Assembly (NCBI GenBank): GCA_964533785.1
Contig: CAZHNG010000004.1
Coordinates: 1 to 53,956 of the forward strand
Length of the DNA: 53,956 nucleotides
Reading direction: 5' to 3'
Origin: JANQRV01 sp964533785
Lineage (GTDB): Bacteria; Bacteroidota; Bacteroidia; Chitinophagales; Saprospiraceae
A model generated the notes under the pieces. The model did no database searches and was not told where the DNA came from. It worked only from the letters and a program-made list of their open reading frames with translations. Of the stretch, positions 25,440-34,684 are shown piece by piece. A program made the position numbers and the translations under genes. The first letter of the stretch is position 1, and each line of letters starts with the position of its first letter.

Positions 25440-27401
25440 ATGAAAAGCGATCAAACAACAGAAAAAATTTTAGATAAAAAAATAGAAGTTTTTGGTACTA
25501 TGACATTACAAATCAAATCATTAGAAGAATACAAGGAAGTATATGAGCACAGTGTTCAAAATCCGGAAGAATTTTGGGCAGAACAGGCCAGTACTTTTTA
25601 TTGGCAGGAGAAGTGGGAAAAAACGCTGGAATGGGAATTCCGCACTCCCAGCGTTAAATGGTTTTCAGGCGGTAAACTAAACATAACCGAGAATTGTCTG
25701 GACCGGCATCTTGAAGAAAGAGGCGACCAGGTTGCCTTGCTTTGGGAGCCTAACGATCCGGACCAACCCGTGAAGCAATATACCTACAAGGAGTTGTACG
25801 TTGAAGTCTGCCGCGCTGCCAATGCATTAAAGGCACTCGGGATGGAAAAAGGTGACCGCATCTGCTTCTATATGCCCATGGTGCCGGAATTAATGATCGG
25901 AATATTGGCCTGCGCCAGAATCGGAGCCATCCATTCCGTTGTTTTTGCAGGCTTTTCTGCTACTGCCCTGGCAGACCGTATTAATGATGCTTCCTGCAAA
26001 ATGGTGATCTGTTCGGATTACAACAACCGGGGCACTAAGAATATCCCGGTAAAAGCCATTGTCGATGAAGCACTGGAAAGGGGTTGCCCGAGTATAGAAA
26101 AAGTGTTGGTACACCGCAATACGGGTCAAGACGTCAACTGGAACGGATCGGTTGATGTTTGGTGGCACGAAGCTCTCCGCAACCAGTCCACTTACTGTCC
26201 CGCCGAGATCATGGAAAGTGAAGATATGCTATTCATTCTTTACACTTCCGGTTCTACGGGTAAGCCCAAAGGTGTGGTGCATACTTGTGGGGGGTATATG
26301 GTCTATACCTGTTTTTCCTTTAAAAATGTCTTTCAATACCAGGAGGGAGACGTTTACTGGTGTACCGCGGATATTGGCTGGATTACCGGACACTCTTATA
26401 TTATCTACGGCCCCTTACTCGCCGGAGCTACGACGATGATGTTCGAAGGGGTGCCTACCTACCCCGATCCGGGACGATTCTGGGCCATTTGCGAAAAGCA
26501 TAAAGTCAACCAGTTCTATACGGCCCCAACAGCTATTCGTGCTTTAATGGCACACGGGAAAGAGCACGTTGAAAAGTACGACCTTAACTCCATCAAAGTG
26601 CTCGGTACCGTTGGTGAACCCATTAACGAGGAAGCTTGGCACTGGTACGACGAAGTAGTCGGCGAACGCCATGCCCCCATTGTAGATACCTGGTGGCAAA
26701 CCGAAACCGGGGGGATGATGATATCCTCACTTGGTGGCGTAACTCCATCTAAACCAACCTTTGCCACCTTACCATTACCAGGGATCCAGCCTTGTTTGAT
26801 GGATAAAGATGGCAATGAGATTACCAAAAATGGTGAAGAAGGCCTATTGTGTATTAAATTTCCGTGGCCGTCGATGTTGCGAACAACTTACGGAGACCAC
26901 GAAAGATGCCGGCAAACCTATTTCAATGCCTTCAAAGATAAATACTTCACCGGTGATGCCGCCAGGAGAGACGAAGAAGGGAATTACCGGATCATCGGAC
27001 GGGTTGATGATGTCATTAATGTTTCCGGTCACCGAATCGGTACCGCAGAAGTGGAGAACGCCATCGATGAACATCCGGAGGTAGTCGAAAGCGCCGTAGT
27101 GGGCTATCCGCACGAAATAAAAGGACAAGGCATATACGCTTACGTCATTACGCTCCATCCGGTAGAAGATCAAGAGGACTTTACCAAACAGATCCGTGAT
27201 GTAGTGACCAGGGAAATAGGTCCTATCGCCAAACCCGATGTAGTTCAGTACGTCAGCGGTTTACCGAAAACCCGCTCCGGAAAGATCATGCGAAGAATAC
27301 TCCGCAAAATCGCCGCCGGCGAAACTTCCAACCTGGGGGATGTTTCTACCCTCTTAAATCCTGACGTTGTACAGGAAATCATGGACGGCGTAAAAGTTTA
27401 G
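25440..27401 (+). CDS. acs: Acetyl-CoA synthetase
   Basis: Acs makes acetyl-CoA from acetate, ATP and CoA through acetyl-AMP. The 653-residue length is standard. The AMP-binding motif is YTSGSTGKPKGVVHT (about residues 272-286). Acyl-pocket residues lie in VDTWWQTETGGMMI, the hinge aspartate region in TGDAARRDEEGNYRIIGRVD, and the catalytic or acetylatable lysine in PKTRSGKIMRR near the C-terminus. Met 21 (25500) is an alternative start, since MTLQIKSLEEYKEVYE resembles the usual family N-terminus. It lies 22 bases after the symporter gene with no terminator between, so uptake and activation of acetate are coupled. Confidence 0.97.
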   Translation: MKSDQTTEKILDKKIEVFGTMTLQIKSLEEYKEVYEHSVQNPEEFWAEQASTFYWQEKWEKTLEWEFRTPSVKWFSGGKLNITENCLDRHLEERGDQVALLWEPNDPDQPVKQYTYKELYVEVCRAANALKALGMEKGDRICFYMPMVPELMIGILACARIGAIHSVVFAGFSATALADRINDASCKMVICSDYNNRGTKNIPVKAIVDEALERGCPSIEKVLVHRNTGQDVNWNGSVDVWWHEALRNQSTYCPAEIMESEDMLFILYTSGSTGKPKGVVHTCGGYMVYTCFSFKNVFQYQEGDVYWCTADIGWITGHSYIIYGPLLAGATTMMFEGVPTYPDPGRFWAICEKHKVNQFYTAPTAIRALMAHGKEHVEKYDLNSIKVLGTVGEPINEEAWHWYDEVVGERHAPIVDTWWQTETGGMMISSLGGVTPSKPTFATLPLPGIQPCLMDKDGNEITKNGEEGLLCIKFPWPSMLRTTYGDHERCRQTYFNAFKDKYFTGDAARRDEEGNYRIIGRVDDVINVSGHRIGTAEVENAIDEHPEVVESAVVGYPHEIKGQGIYAYVITLHPVEDQEDFTKQIRDVVTREIGPIAKPDVVQYVSGLPKTRSGKIMRRILRKIAAGETSNLGDVSTLLNPDVVQEIMDGVKV

Positions 27402-27411
27402 GCGAATTAGC

Positions 27412-27450
27412 GAGTTCAGACGGGTTAGTGAGCGCTAACCCGATGAACTC
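27412..27450. terminator. Strong hairpin after acs
   Basis: GAGTTCAGACGGGTTAG pairs with CTAACCCGATGAACTC (one bulge) around a 6-base loop, starting 11 bases after the acs stop. There is no T-run, so it could be a Rho-assisted terminator or a 3'-stabilising structure. The AACTCG/CGAGTT words are repeated again at 27474-27480. Confidence 0.5.
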
Positions 27451-27548
27451 GTTGACCCCGTTAAACCCGTAATAACTCGCAATAAATTTCGTTAGCAACC
27501 AGTCATTGTATAAGTACGTACAAAAACGTAGGAGAATAACCTGTATTT

Positions 27549-27579
27549 TTGATGTGATGGGTTATACCTAATATATTTG
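27549..27579 (+). promoter_or_regulatory. Bacteroidota-type promoter for the giant secreted protein
   Basis: TTG (27549-27551), 20-base spacer, TATATTTG (27572-27579) match the consensus fully. This predicts a leader of about 210 bases before the ATG at 27799, containing the heptamer array 27604-27645 and a hairpin AGCGTA/TACGCT at 27765-27781. The remaining stretch shows no gene. Confidence 0.55.
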
Positions 27580-27603
27580 TGTAACCTTTTACTAGGTGCT
27601 TAT

Positions 27604-27645
27604 TTATTAGACTTTTGACGCTAGACACTAGACGCTAGATAGAGC
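27604..27645. repeat. CTAGCGT-type heptamer repeat, copy 3 (inverted relative to copy 1)
   Basis: On the plus strand the units are TTATTAG, ACTTTTG, ACGCTAG, ACACTAG, ACGCTAG, ATAGAGC. Read on the minus strand they give CTAGCGT-CTAGTGT-CTAGCGT-CAAAAGT-CTAATAA, the same order as at 42-83. Confidence 0.65.
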
Positions 27646-27798
27646 AATAGTAATAATCTGATAATCAGTAGATAAATGCAAGTAAGACGATTATCCCGAA
27701 GTGCCTTTTTCAATTGATTATCAAACACTTAGAATGTCATGTCAAAAGTCCAATTATTTACAGAAGCGTAAATTATACGCTAACCATTCAAAATCGAC

Positions 27799-30700
27799 AT
27801 GAACAGAAAAATAATCCCGTGGCTGCTGGTGTGGTTGTTTCCTTTGTTTGTATTAGGGCAAAATCAGAATTGTGGATTGGAAAATCCTTTAGAACTTCCG
27901 AATGACGCTCCCGTTACCTATCGTATTGAAATCGACGGATACGCCAATGATGACCTGAGTGACCCTGGACAAGGCGTTTGTGGTGTTGAAGTAAAATTCA
28001 ATAATAGCACCCCTACTTCTCTGGTACTGACGTTAAGGTCTCCTCAGGGAGAAGAAGTTACTCTTTTCGGCCCCAATAATACGAATGACCTCGATCTTGG
28101 CACACTGGGGGACGTTCGATTTGTTCCGTGTGTACCCGAGGCTACAGCGATACCGGATCTGGGATTCCCCGAACAATGGGACAATAACGCATTGATGAAC
28201 ACGGCGTTACCACGCTTTACGGGATCTTATTATCCATTTGACGGATGCCTGCAAAATTTCACCAGCGGTCCGGTTAACGGCACCTGGGAGCTCATCGTCA
28301 ACAATAGTAACATTAACGATATTTCAGGTTCGAATATCATAGATTTTGAAATCATTTTTTGTAATGAAGACGGTATCTTTTGTTGCCGTGCTAATCCCGG
28401 CACAATCGTAGACCCGAATCTTGATCCCGTCTGCATTAATAGCCCTGATGCCAACTTGGCTAATAGAATTGCTCCCATCTACCAGGATCGTGCCCCTGAC
28501 CCCCTCGAATATGGCTACACCTATATCATTACCGAAAACGATCAGCTAATTGATTACGCCGGCGGCCCTACCCGGCTTGACGGTCCTGATCTAAGCTCCT
28601 ACCCAGCGGGCGATTACACTATTTACGGTCTTTCCTACCGTATAGCGGAAGGTCTACCATTGATCACTAATTATAATACAATAGATGACTTACGAGCGGA
28701 ATTTGCTTCCAACACCACTTATTGCGGAGCCATTACTACTTCTGCCTTCAGTTTTTCCATTATTGAGCCGATCGCCGATGCCGGCCAAATCCAAACCGTA
28801 ACCTGCGCGCGGCCAACCGTAGAAATAGGAGGTGATAATACTTCTGAAGGGAACTTTACCTATCAGTGGACAAAACTTCCGGTTCCCGGTTCCGGAGAAA
28901 TTGTGGCGGGAGCAGATGAAAAAAAGGCCACTGTAGATGGTGAAGGAACTTTCCAGCTCACTGTAACAAGTAATATTACTGGCTGTACCGCCACAACAGA
29001 TGTTATTGTGGAAGAACGTATTTCCCCCCCCCTTACTTCCATCGAAGACCCAGAAATCCTTACCTGCGGAAACCCCAGGGTCGTTCTTGATGCCTCCCTT
29101 TCCGACAGCGGGCCTGATTACCGCATCACCTGGGAGGAACCCATCCCGGGAAGTAGCATTACCGAAGGTCGGGGTACCTTAATGCCCACTGTTCAGCACG
29201 CCGGAGAATACCGACTAAACTTATTCAATATTCAAACGGGATGTGAAAACGATTTTTCGGTGACGGTTGTCGATTCATTCCCTCAAATCAACTTAAATAT
29301 AGCTACGGTCGATACTGTGCTAAATTGCGCCAATCCAAGTATTTTGCTCGATGCTACCGGCTCTTCAACCGGACCGGGTCTATCGTATATCTGGCGGGTA
29401 GAAGGCGGTGCCACCTTCAGTGACGGAAGTCCTAGTAAAATGGGCTTAACCGTGCCTACCGATGTTCCTGCCCGTTACCGCCTGCAAGTCATCGATAATT
29501 TTTCCCGTTGCAATCGTTCGGATACCCTCTTGATCACGGAAGATTTCACGCAGCCGCTCGCCCAAGCCGGCCCCGACCAAACCATAGACTGCGGTGAAAC
29601 AACGACCGTACTTAACGGAAACAACTCTTCCCCTGCCGGAGAGATCGCCTATCAGTGGAGTGGTCCGTCCGGCAGCAATATTCTGGATGCTGAAACTGCC
29701 ATGCCGACGGTAGATCAAGATGGGCGTTACTACCTCAGCATTACTCATCTCCGAAGCCAGTGCACTTCAATTGACAGTGTAGACGTCGCCGTAAACAATG
29801 CTCAGCCAACCATTGATGACCTCATCGCTTCACCATTTGATTGTGTAAACGGCGGAACCCAAACAATAAGGGCGGAGGTCACTCCTTCGGATCCGGCCAA
29901 TAGCTTAACCTACAGTTGGGTTGGCCCTGGAATCATTGGTAGTGCGGACACTCCTTCTATAACAATAGATCAACCCGGCACTTATACCGTTACTGTTGAT
30001 GAGGCAGGGCTCTGTCCCGTATCGCAGGATATAGTTATTACCAATAATTTTAGCGTACCGTTCGCAGATCCTGGTTCTCCGCAAACTATCACTTGCACGG
30101 TAAACCAGGTCACTTTGGGCGGAACCGCTACATCCGCCGGGCCCGACATCACCTACGAATGGTTCACCAACAATGGCAATATTATTGGCGACAACACCAA
30201 TAACACCATTGGAACCGATCAAAGCGGTGTCTACGGATTTATCGTAACCAATACCACCAATGCCTGCAGAGATACTGCTTTGATCACGGTTTCTGAAGAT
30301 ACGGCTTCTCCGCTTTTTGACACTATTCCCAACCAAATTATTCCCTGCAACACCGCTTCGGCAACCCTAGACGCCAGCACCATAGTCAGCGGGGCAAACT
30401 TACAATATAGTTGGACCGGCCCCTGCATTATTTCTGATCCCTCAGCGGATAATATTACCGTAGATTGCCCGGGAGCATACGTTCTACGAGTGGATAATCC
30501 AGCTAATGGTTGTTTTGCATCGGATACGACACTTGTTTCACTGGATCCAAACGTTCCCTTGGCGACGATATCCCAAGACCAGGCCGACATCGATTGTACT
30601 GTTGGGAATGTAACCCTTGATGCTTCTGCCAGCAATGGCGGGACTCCCACCTGGTTCCTGGATGGCGTCGCACTTCCTTCCAATAACCTGATCCAAACGG

Positions 30701-33700
30701 TCAATCAGCCCGGAGTCTATCGTTTGGAAGTCCTAAATGAAGTTTCCGGTTGCCTGGCCGTAGACAGCGTGATCGTTAATGCTGATTGTAAACCTGTTAT
30801 TAATTTACTGTCAATGGTCGATACGCTGACTTGCTTAACACCGGCAATGGACATTGAAGTAGCGGTTTCACCAACGGGACCTGGCTACGAATACCAATGG
30901 ACTTCCGCCAATAATTGTTTTGTAGGGAATACCGATAATCCCTCGGTCAGGGTTAACTGTGGGGATACGTACCAACTGATCGTTACCAATCCTAATCTAT
31001 TACTTTCTGACACCCTAAGCATCACTATACCGGAAAATAAAACTTCACCCGTGGCACAAACCGAAGATTCAGCCACCATTGATTGCAATAATCCTATAGC
31101 GGTGCTAAACGGAACGGGCTCCAGTACGGGTCCTAATATGATTTACACCTGGACGGATGAAAATGGAAATATTCTTGCCCGCGATATCAATAGCAATACC
31201 AGTACTACGGGAATCTATTTTCTCGAGGTTACCGATACTGAAAATGGTTGTGCGAGTGTTAGTCAAATTACCGTAAATGAAAATCGAGCTACGCCCGCCA
31301 TTACTTTTGATAGTCTGTTCTACCCTTGTTTTAGGGATTCATTCAGAGTGAATGCCATATTATCACCTGCTTCCCTGTCCTATCAATTGGAGTGGTCAGG
31401 ACAGGGCATCATGGGTAGTGATACTAGTTCATCTATTATAACCAGCGGTCCGGGGCAATATGATCTAATGGTAACTGATTTAAGGAATGGCTGTACCACT
31501 ACTGCTACATTGGATTTGCAGGACTCCAATTGTCCACCGTGTTTAACTACGCTTACTCCTGATACTATAACTTGTTCAGTTCCTGAAATTAGCATCGAAG
31601 CGCAATTTTGCGACGACTGTACCGGCTGCAATATTGCCTGGACAACGACAAACGGAAATATCGTAAGCGGCGGCAATTCTTTGACGCCAATTGTATCAGA
31701 GCCTGGAACCTATACCATTACGGCGACCAAACCTAACGGCTTAGCGAATACGGCAAGCGTAATGGTAACAGCCAGGCGCACGCCTCCAACCGTCAACGCC
31801 GGCAATAACCAACTCATCAATTGTATAAGCCCTATTGCAACCTTGGCCGGCACGGTTTCCAATGCTGGGAATGATTTCACCATTGAGTGGAGGCGGCAAA
31901 GCGATCAACAGTTTTTTGGCGATAGTCTGAGTATTAACACCAATAGAGAAGGCATTTATACCCTCACGGTAACGAACCTGGAGACAGGCTGTGCGGCCGG
32001 CGATGATGTCAATGTCAGTCTGGATACCCTCTCTCCTAGCGTCAATGTTCAACCGCCCGGTGTAATAACTTGCAATGAACGGAGTATTATATTAGACGCT
32101 ACCGGTTCTACCTTTCCTAATACAGGTACTTTCTCCTGGACAGGCCCGGATAATGTCAATATTTCAGGAGTAAATTCACCTAATCCGATCATCAATAGCG
32201 GTGGTACTTATACCCTCAGGATAACGGACACGGTTAACGGTTGCTCTGCTGAAACCGTGATTGACGTAATTGCTGATACCATTCCACCTGCCATACAGGC
32301 TATTCCAAACGCACAAGTCAACTGCCGAAATACAGCAGTAACTTTAACCGGCAACCTGGCTTTTCCATCTTATAATTTTGAATGGTGTCAATTGGCTCCT
32401 GACGGTTCGGCCATCAATTGTAATACCACCGATCTGGCAATCACTGCTACTACCCCGGGAAGCTATCGTTTCCGGGTAACGGATCCAGATAATGGTTGCA
32501 CCGCAGAGGATATGGTTATTGTTTCAGAAAATCTGACCCCTCCCGATATCGATGCGGGTATAGCAGGTCCCTTGACTTGTTCCAACTCCCAGATCCAGCT
32601 GAACGGTTCTATCCCATCTAATGGAAATTACACCATACGATGGTCCGCGCTTAACAACAGCCCTATTGACGCCCCTGACAGCTTAACACCGACAGTAACG
32701 GAACCTGACCTCTATTTCCTGGAGGTGACTGACCAATCCTCGGGTTGTAGCAATATGGATTCAGTGGAAGTAATATTGGATGCACTCGTCCCCGTTCTTA
32801 ATGTAGGTAACGATACGGTAATCAATTGTTTGAATCCATCTATCCGATTGGGAGCACAAATTTCCACGCCAAGTGCAAACCTTGAATACAACTGGAGCAC
32901 CTTGGATGGCAATATTGTCGTGGACAGTAACACACTTACTCCTTTAGTGGATGCCGCGGGTACCTATCTGCTTACCGTACGCGATAATACCAATGGTTGT
33001 AGTTCTGTTGATTTTATTACCGTGAGGGAGGACATTGCCTCACCAGATGTAAATATTGATGAAGCTGCTTTAGAACCATTAAGTTGTTCGGTCGACAGGG
33101 TGCTGATCAATGGCGCCGGGTCTTCTTCAGCTAGCGGAGGCGCTTTAGCCTATAATTGGGAAGCACTCGACCTTGATGTTAATATTATTGGCAATACCCG
33201 CCAATCATTCATTGAAGTCAGTCAGCCGGGCATCTATCTACTCACGGTAACGGATGAAACGAATGGTTGTGAGTCAAGTACAGAAGTAGAAATAACCGCA
33301 GACTTTAGTACCCCGGAAGTGCAAATTGCTCCGGTTGGAGCGATCAATTGCTACGAGGATCCAGTCTTTTTGGATGGCAGTCAATCTGCTACGGGATCAA
33401 ATTTCACTGCCACCTGGCGAAACAGTGCGAATGAAATCATCGCCACCGACTATACTACTGAAGTCAATTCGGGCGGCTTTTATCGTCTGATCATTGATAA
33501 TATGAATAACGGCTGTGTCGATTCCCTTTCTGTATTTGTCCCGGTAGATACTGTTGCACCACAAGTCAATCTCTTTTCGAATGATCTGCTGACCTGTACG
33601 ACTTCCCAGGCCACTATCAGCAGTACGGTCAATGGCAACAGCCAGTATACCTACGAGTGGAGTACCGCTGGCGGATCTATTGTCAGCAACGCAATGGACA

Positions 33701-34587
33701 ATAATATCACTGTGGATCAACCCGGGCAATATAGCCTTTTGGTAACCGATCAAATCAACGGTTGTAATACAACTGCCGTTACCGTAGTGGAGGAATCGAC
33801 TGAGGCGGTTACCGGTGCTACGATTTTCGCCGAAAACCCCAATTGCCGCGACCCTAAAAGCGGTAGAATCATTATAGAAACGGTTGAGGGTAACCGTGGC
33901 CCATATTTGTTTGCGCTGGATGGGGGGCCTTTTATCAGTCGCAACGAATTCAGAGGATTAAGTGTAGGAGAATACCGGCTTTCCATTCAGAACATCGATG
34001 GTTGTGAGTTGGATACCCTGATCACATTAGATCCACCTGCCGAATTTTCTGTTGATCTAGGACCCACCCAACAGATCATTCCTTTGGGTCAGGACGTAGC
34101 GCTCAGTCCGGTCATCGTTGGTGCTTACGATACGCTGCGCTGGACAAATGACTCTACCATTCTCGATCCAACTGCAGTTAATCAGGTCGTAATGCCTTTT
34201 GAAAATACGTTGTACGAAATTACTATTATCAATTCCGAAGGCTGTATTGCTACTGACAATGTATTCATCAAAGTCGATAAAACCAAAGCGGTATATATCC
34301 CCAATGTTTTTGCGCCGGCATCTTCCAATGAAGCCAATAATAGATTTACCATTTTTGCTAAAGACAACGGTACCGTAGATACCATCACAAAACTCTCCAT
34401 TTATAACCGGTGGGGCATGCTCGTTTTTGAACGGGAAAATTTTCCGCCGAATGATCTGAGTTTTGGATGGGACGGCACCTTTGACGGGCAACTACTCAAT
34501 AATGGTGTTTTCACCTATACGGCAAATATATCTTTCATAAACGGGGAACGGAAGGTGTATCACGGAGACGTCGTTTTATTAAGGTAA
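27799..34587 (+). CDS. Giant T9SS-secreted adhesin-like protein with about 20 Ig/PKD-like repeats
   Basis: This 2262-residue protein has a signal peptide (residues 1-20, cleavage after VLG). A proprotein-convertase P-like domain spans about 30-200 (GVEVKFNNSTPTSLVLTLRS ... GTWELIVNNSN). About 20 tandem domains of roughly 83 residues lie between about 336 and 2000. Each starts near a Cys (T/N-C-x-x-P or similar) and ends in a G-x-Y-x-L-x-V-T-D-x-x-N-G-C strand, so most would have one internal disulphide. A SprB-like segment follows, and a CHU_C/type-B T9SS sorting domain (about 2170-2262, YIPNVFAP, YNRWGMLVF, WDGTFDG, NGVFTYTA) ends the protein. It is expected on the cell surface or secreted, acting in adhesion or matrix. 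A C9 tract at 29024-29032 is a possible slippage site. Confidence 0.9.
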   Translation: MNRKIIPWLLVWLFPLFVLGQNQNCGLENPLELPNDAPVTYRIEIDGYANDDLSDPGQGVCGVEVKFNNSTPTSLVLTLRSPQGEEVTLFGPNNTNDLDLGTLGDVRFVPCVPEATAIPDLGFPEQWDNNALMNTALPRFTGSYYPFDGCLQNFTSGPVNGTWELIVNNSNINDISGSNIIDFEIIFCNEDGIFCCRANPGTIVDPNLDPVCINSPDANLANRIAPIYQDRAPDPLEYGYTYIITENDQLIDYAGGPTRLDGPDLSSYPAGDYTIYGLSYRIAEGLPLITNYNTIDDLRAEFASNTTYCGAITTSAFSFSIIEPIADAGQIQTVTCARPTVEIGGDNTSEGNFTYQWTKLPVPGSGEIVAGADEKKATVDGEGTFQLTVTSNITGCTATTDVIVEERISPPLTSIEDPEILTCGNPRVVLDASLSDSGPDYRITWEEPIPGSSITEGRGTLMPTVQHAGEYRLNLFNIQTGCENDFSVTVVDSFPQINLNIATVDTVLNCANPSILLDATGSSTGPGLSYIWRVEGGATFSDGSPSKMGLTVPTDVPARYRLQVIDNFSRCNRSDTLLITEDFTQPLAQAGPDQTIDCGETTTVLNGNNSSPAGEIAYQWSGPSGSNILDAETAMPTVDQDGRYYLSITHLRSQCTSIDSVDVAVNNAQPTIDDLIASPFDCVNGGTQTIRAEVTPSDPANSLTYSWVGPGIIGSADTPSITIDQPGTYTVTVDEAGLCPVSQDIVITNNFSVPFADPGSPQTITCTVNQVTLGGTATSAGPDITYEWFTNNGNIIGDNTNNTIGTDQSGVYGFIVTNTTNACRDTALITVSEDTASPLFDTIPNQIIPCNTASATLDASTIVSGANLQYSWTGPCIISDPSADNITVDCPGAYVLRVDNPANGCFASDTTLVSLDPNVPLATISQDQADIDCTVGNVTLDASASNGGTPTWFLDGVALPSNNLIQTVNQPGVYRLEVLNEVSGCLAVDSVIVNADCKPVINLLSMVDTLTCLTPAMDIEVAVSPTGPGYEYQWTSANNCFVGNTDNPSVRVNCGDTYQLIVTNPNLLLSDTLSITIPENKTSPVAQTEDSATIDCNNPIAVLNGTGSSTGPNMIYTWTDENGNILARDINSNTSTTGIYFLEVTDTENGCASVSQITVNENRATPAITFDSLFYPCFRDSFRVNAILSPASLSYQLEWSGQGIMGSDTSSSIITSGPGQYDLMVTDLRNGCTTTATLDLQDSNCPPCLTTLTPDTITCSVPEISIEAQFCDDCTGCNIAWTTTNGNIVSGGNSLTPIVSEPGTYTITATKPNGLANTASVMVTARRTPPTVNAGNNQLINCISPIATLAGTVSNAGNDFTIEWRRQSDQQFFGDSLSINTNREGIYTLTVTNLETGCAAGDDVNVSLDTLSPSVNVQPPGVITCNERSIILDATGSTFPNTGTFSWTGPDNVNISGVNSPNPIINSGGTYTLRITDTVNGCSAETVIDVIADTIPPAIQAIPNAQVNCRNTAVTLTGNLAFPSYNFEWCQLAPDGSAINCNTTDLAITATTPGSYRFRVTDPDNGCTAEDMVIVSENLTPPDIDAGIAGPLTCSNSQIQLNGSIPSNGNYTIRWSALNNSPIDAPDSLTPTVTEPDLYFLEVTDQSSGCSNMDSVEVILDALVPVLNVGNDTVINCLNPSIRLGAQISTPSANLEYNWSTLDGNIVVDSNTLTPLVDAAGTYLLTVRDNTNGCSSVDFITVREDIASPDVNIDEAALEPLSCSVDRVLINGAGSSSASGGALAYNWEALDLDVNIIGNTRQSFIEVSQPGIYLLTVTDETNGCESSTEVEITADFSTPEVQIAPVGAINCYEDPVFLDGSQSATGSNFTATWRNSANEIIATDYTTEVNSGGFYRLIIDNMNNGCVDSLSVFVPVDTVAPQVNLFSNDLLTCTTSQATISSTVNGNSQYTYEWSTAGGSIVSNAMDNNITVDQPGQYSLLVTDQINGCNTTAVTVVEESTEAVTGATIFAENPNCRDPKSGRIIIETVEGNRGPYLFALDGGPFISRNEFRGLSVGEYRLSIQNIDGCELDTLITLDPPAEFSVDLGPTQQIIPLGQDVALSPVIVGAYDTLRWTNDSTILDPTAVNQVVMPFENTLYEITIINSEGCIATDNVFIKVDKTKAVYIPNVFAPASSNEANNRFTIFAKDNGTVDTITKLSIYNRWGMLVFERENFPPNDLSFGWDGTFDGQLLNNGVFTYTANISFINGERKVYHGDVVLLR

Positions 34588-34684
34588 ATTTAGGGGACAC
34601 AAAGACAAGCACTTTACTTTAGGTACCTTTGATCTCTTGTTCCTCTCTTTACCAGTTGAAAGTTAAACAAGCCTAATCATCTCC

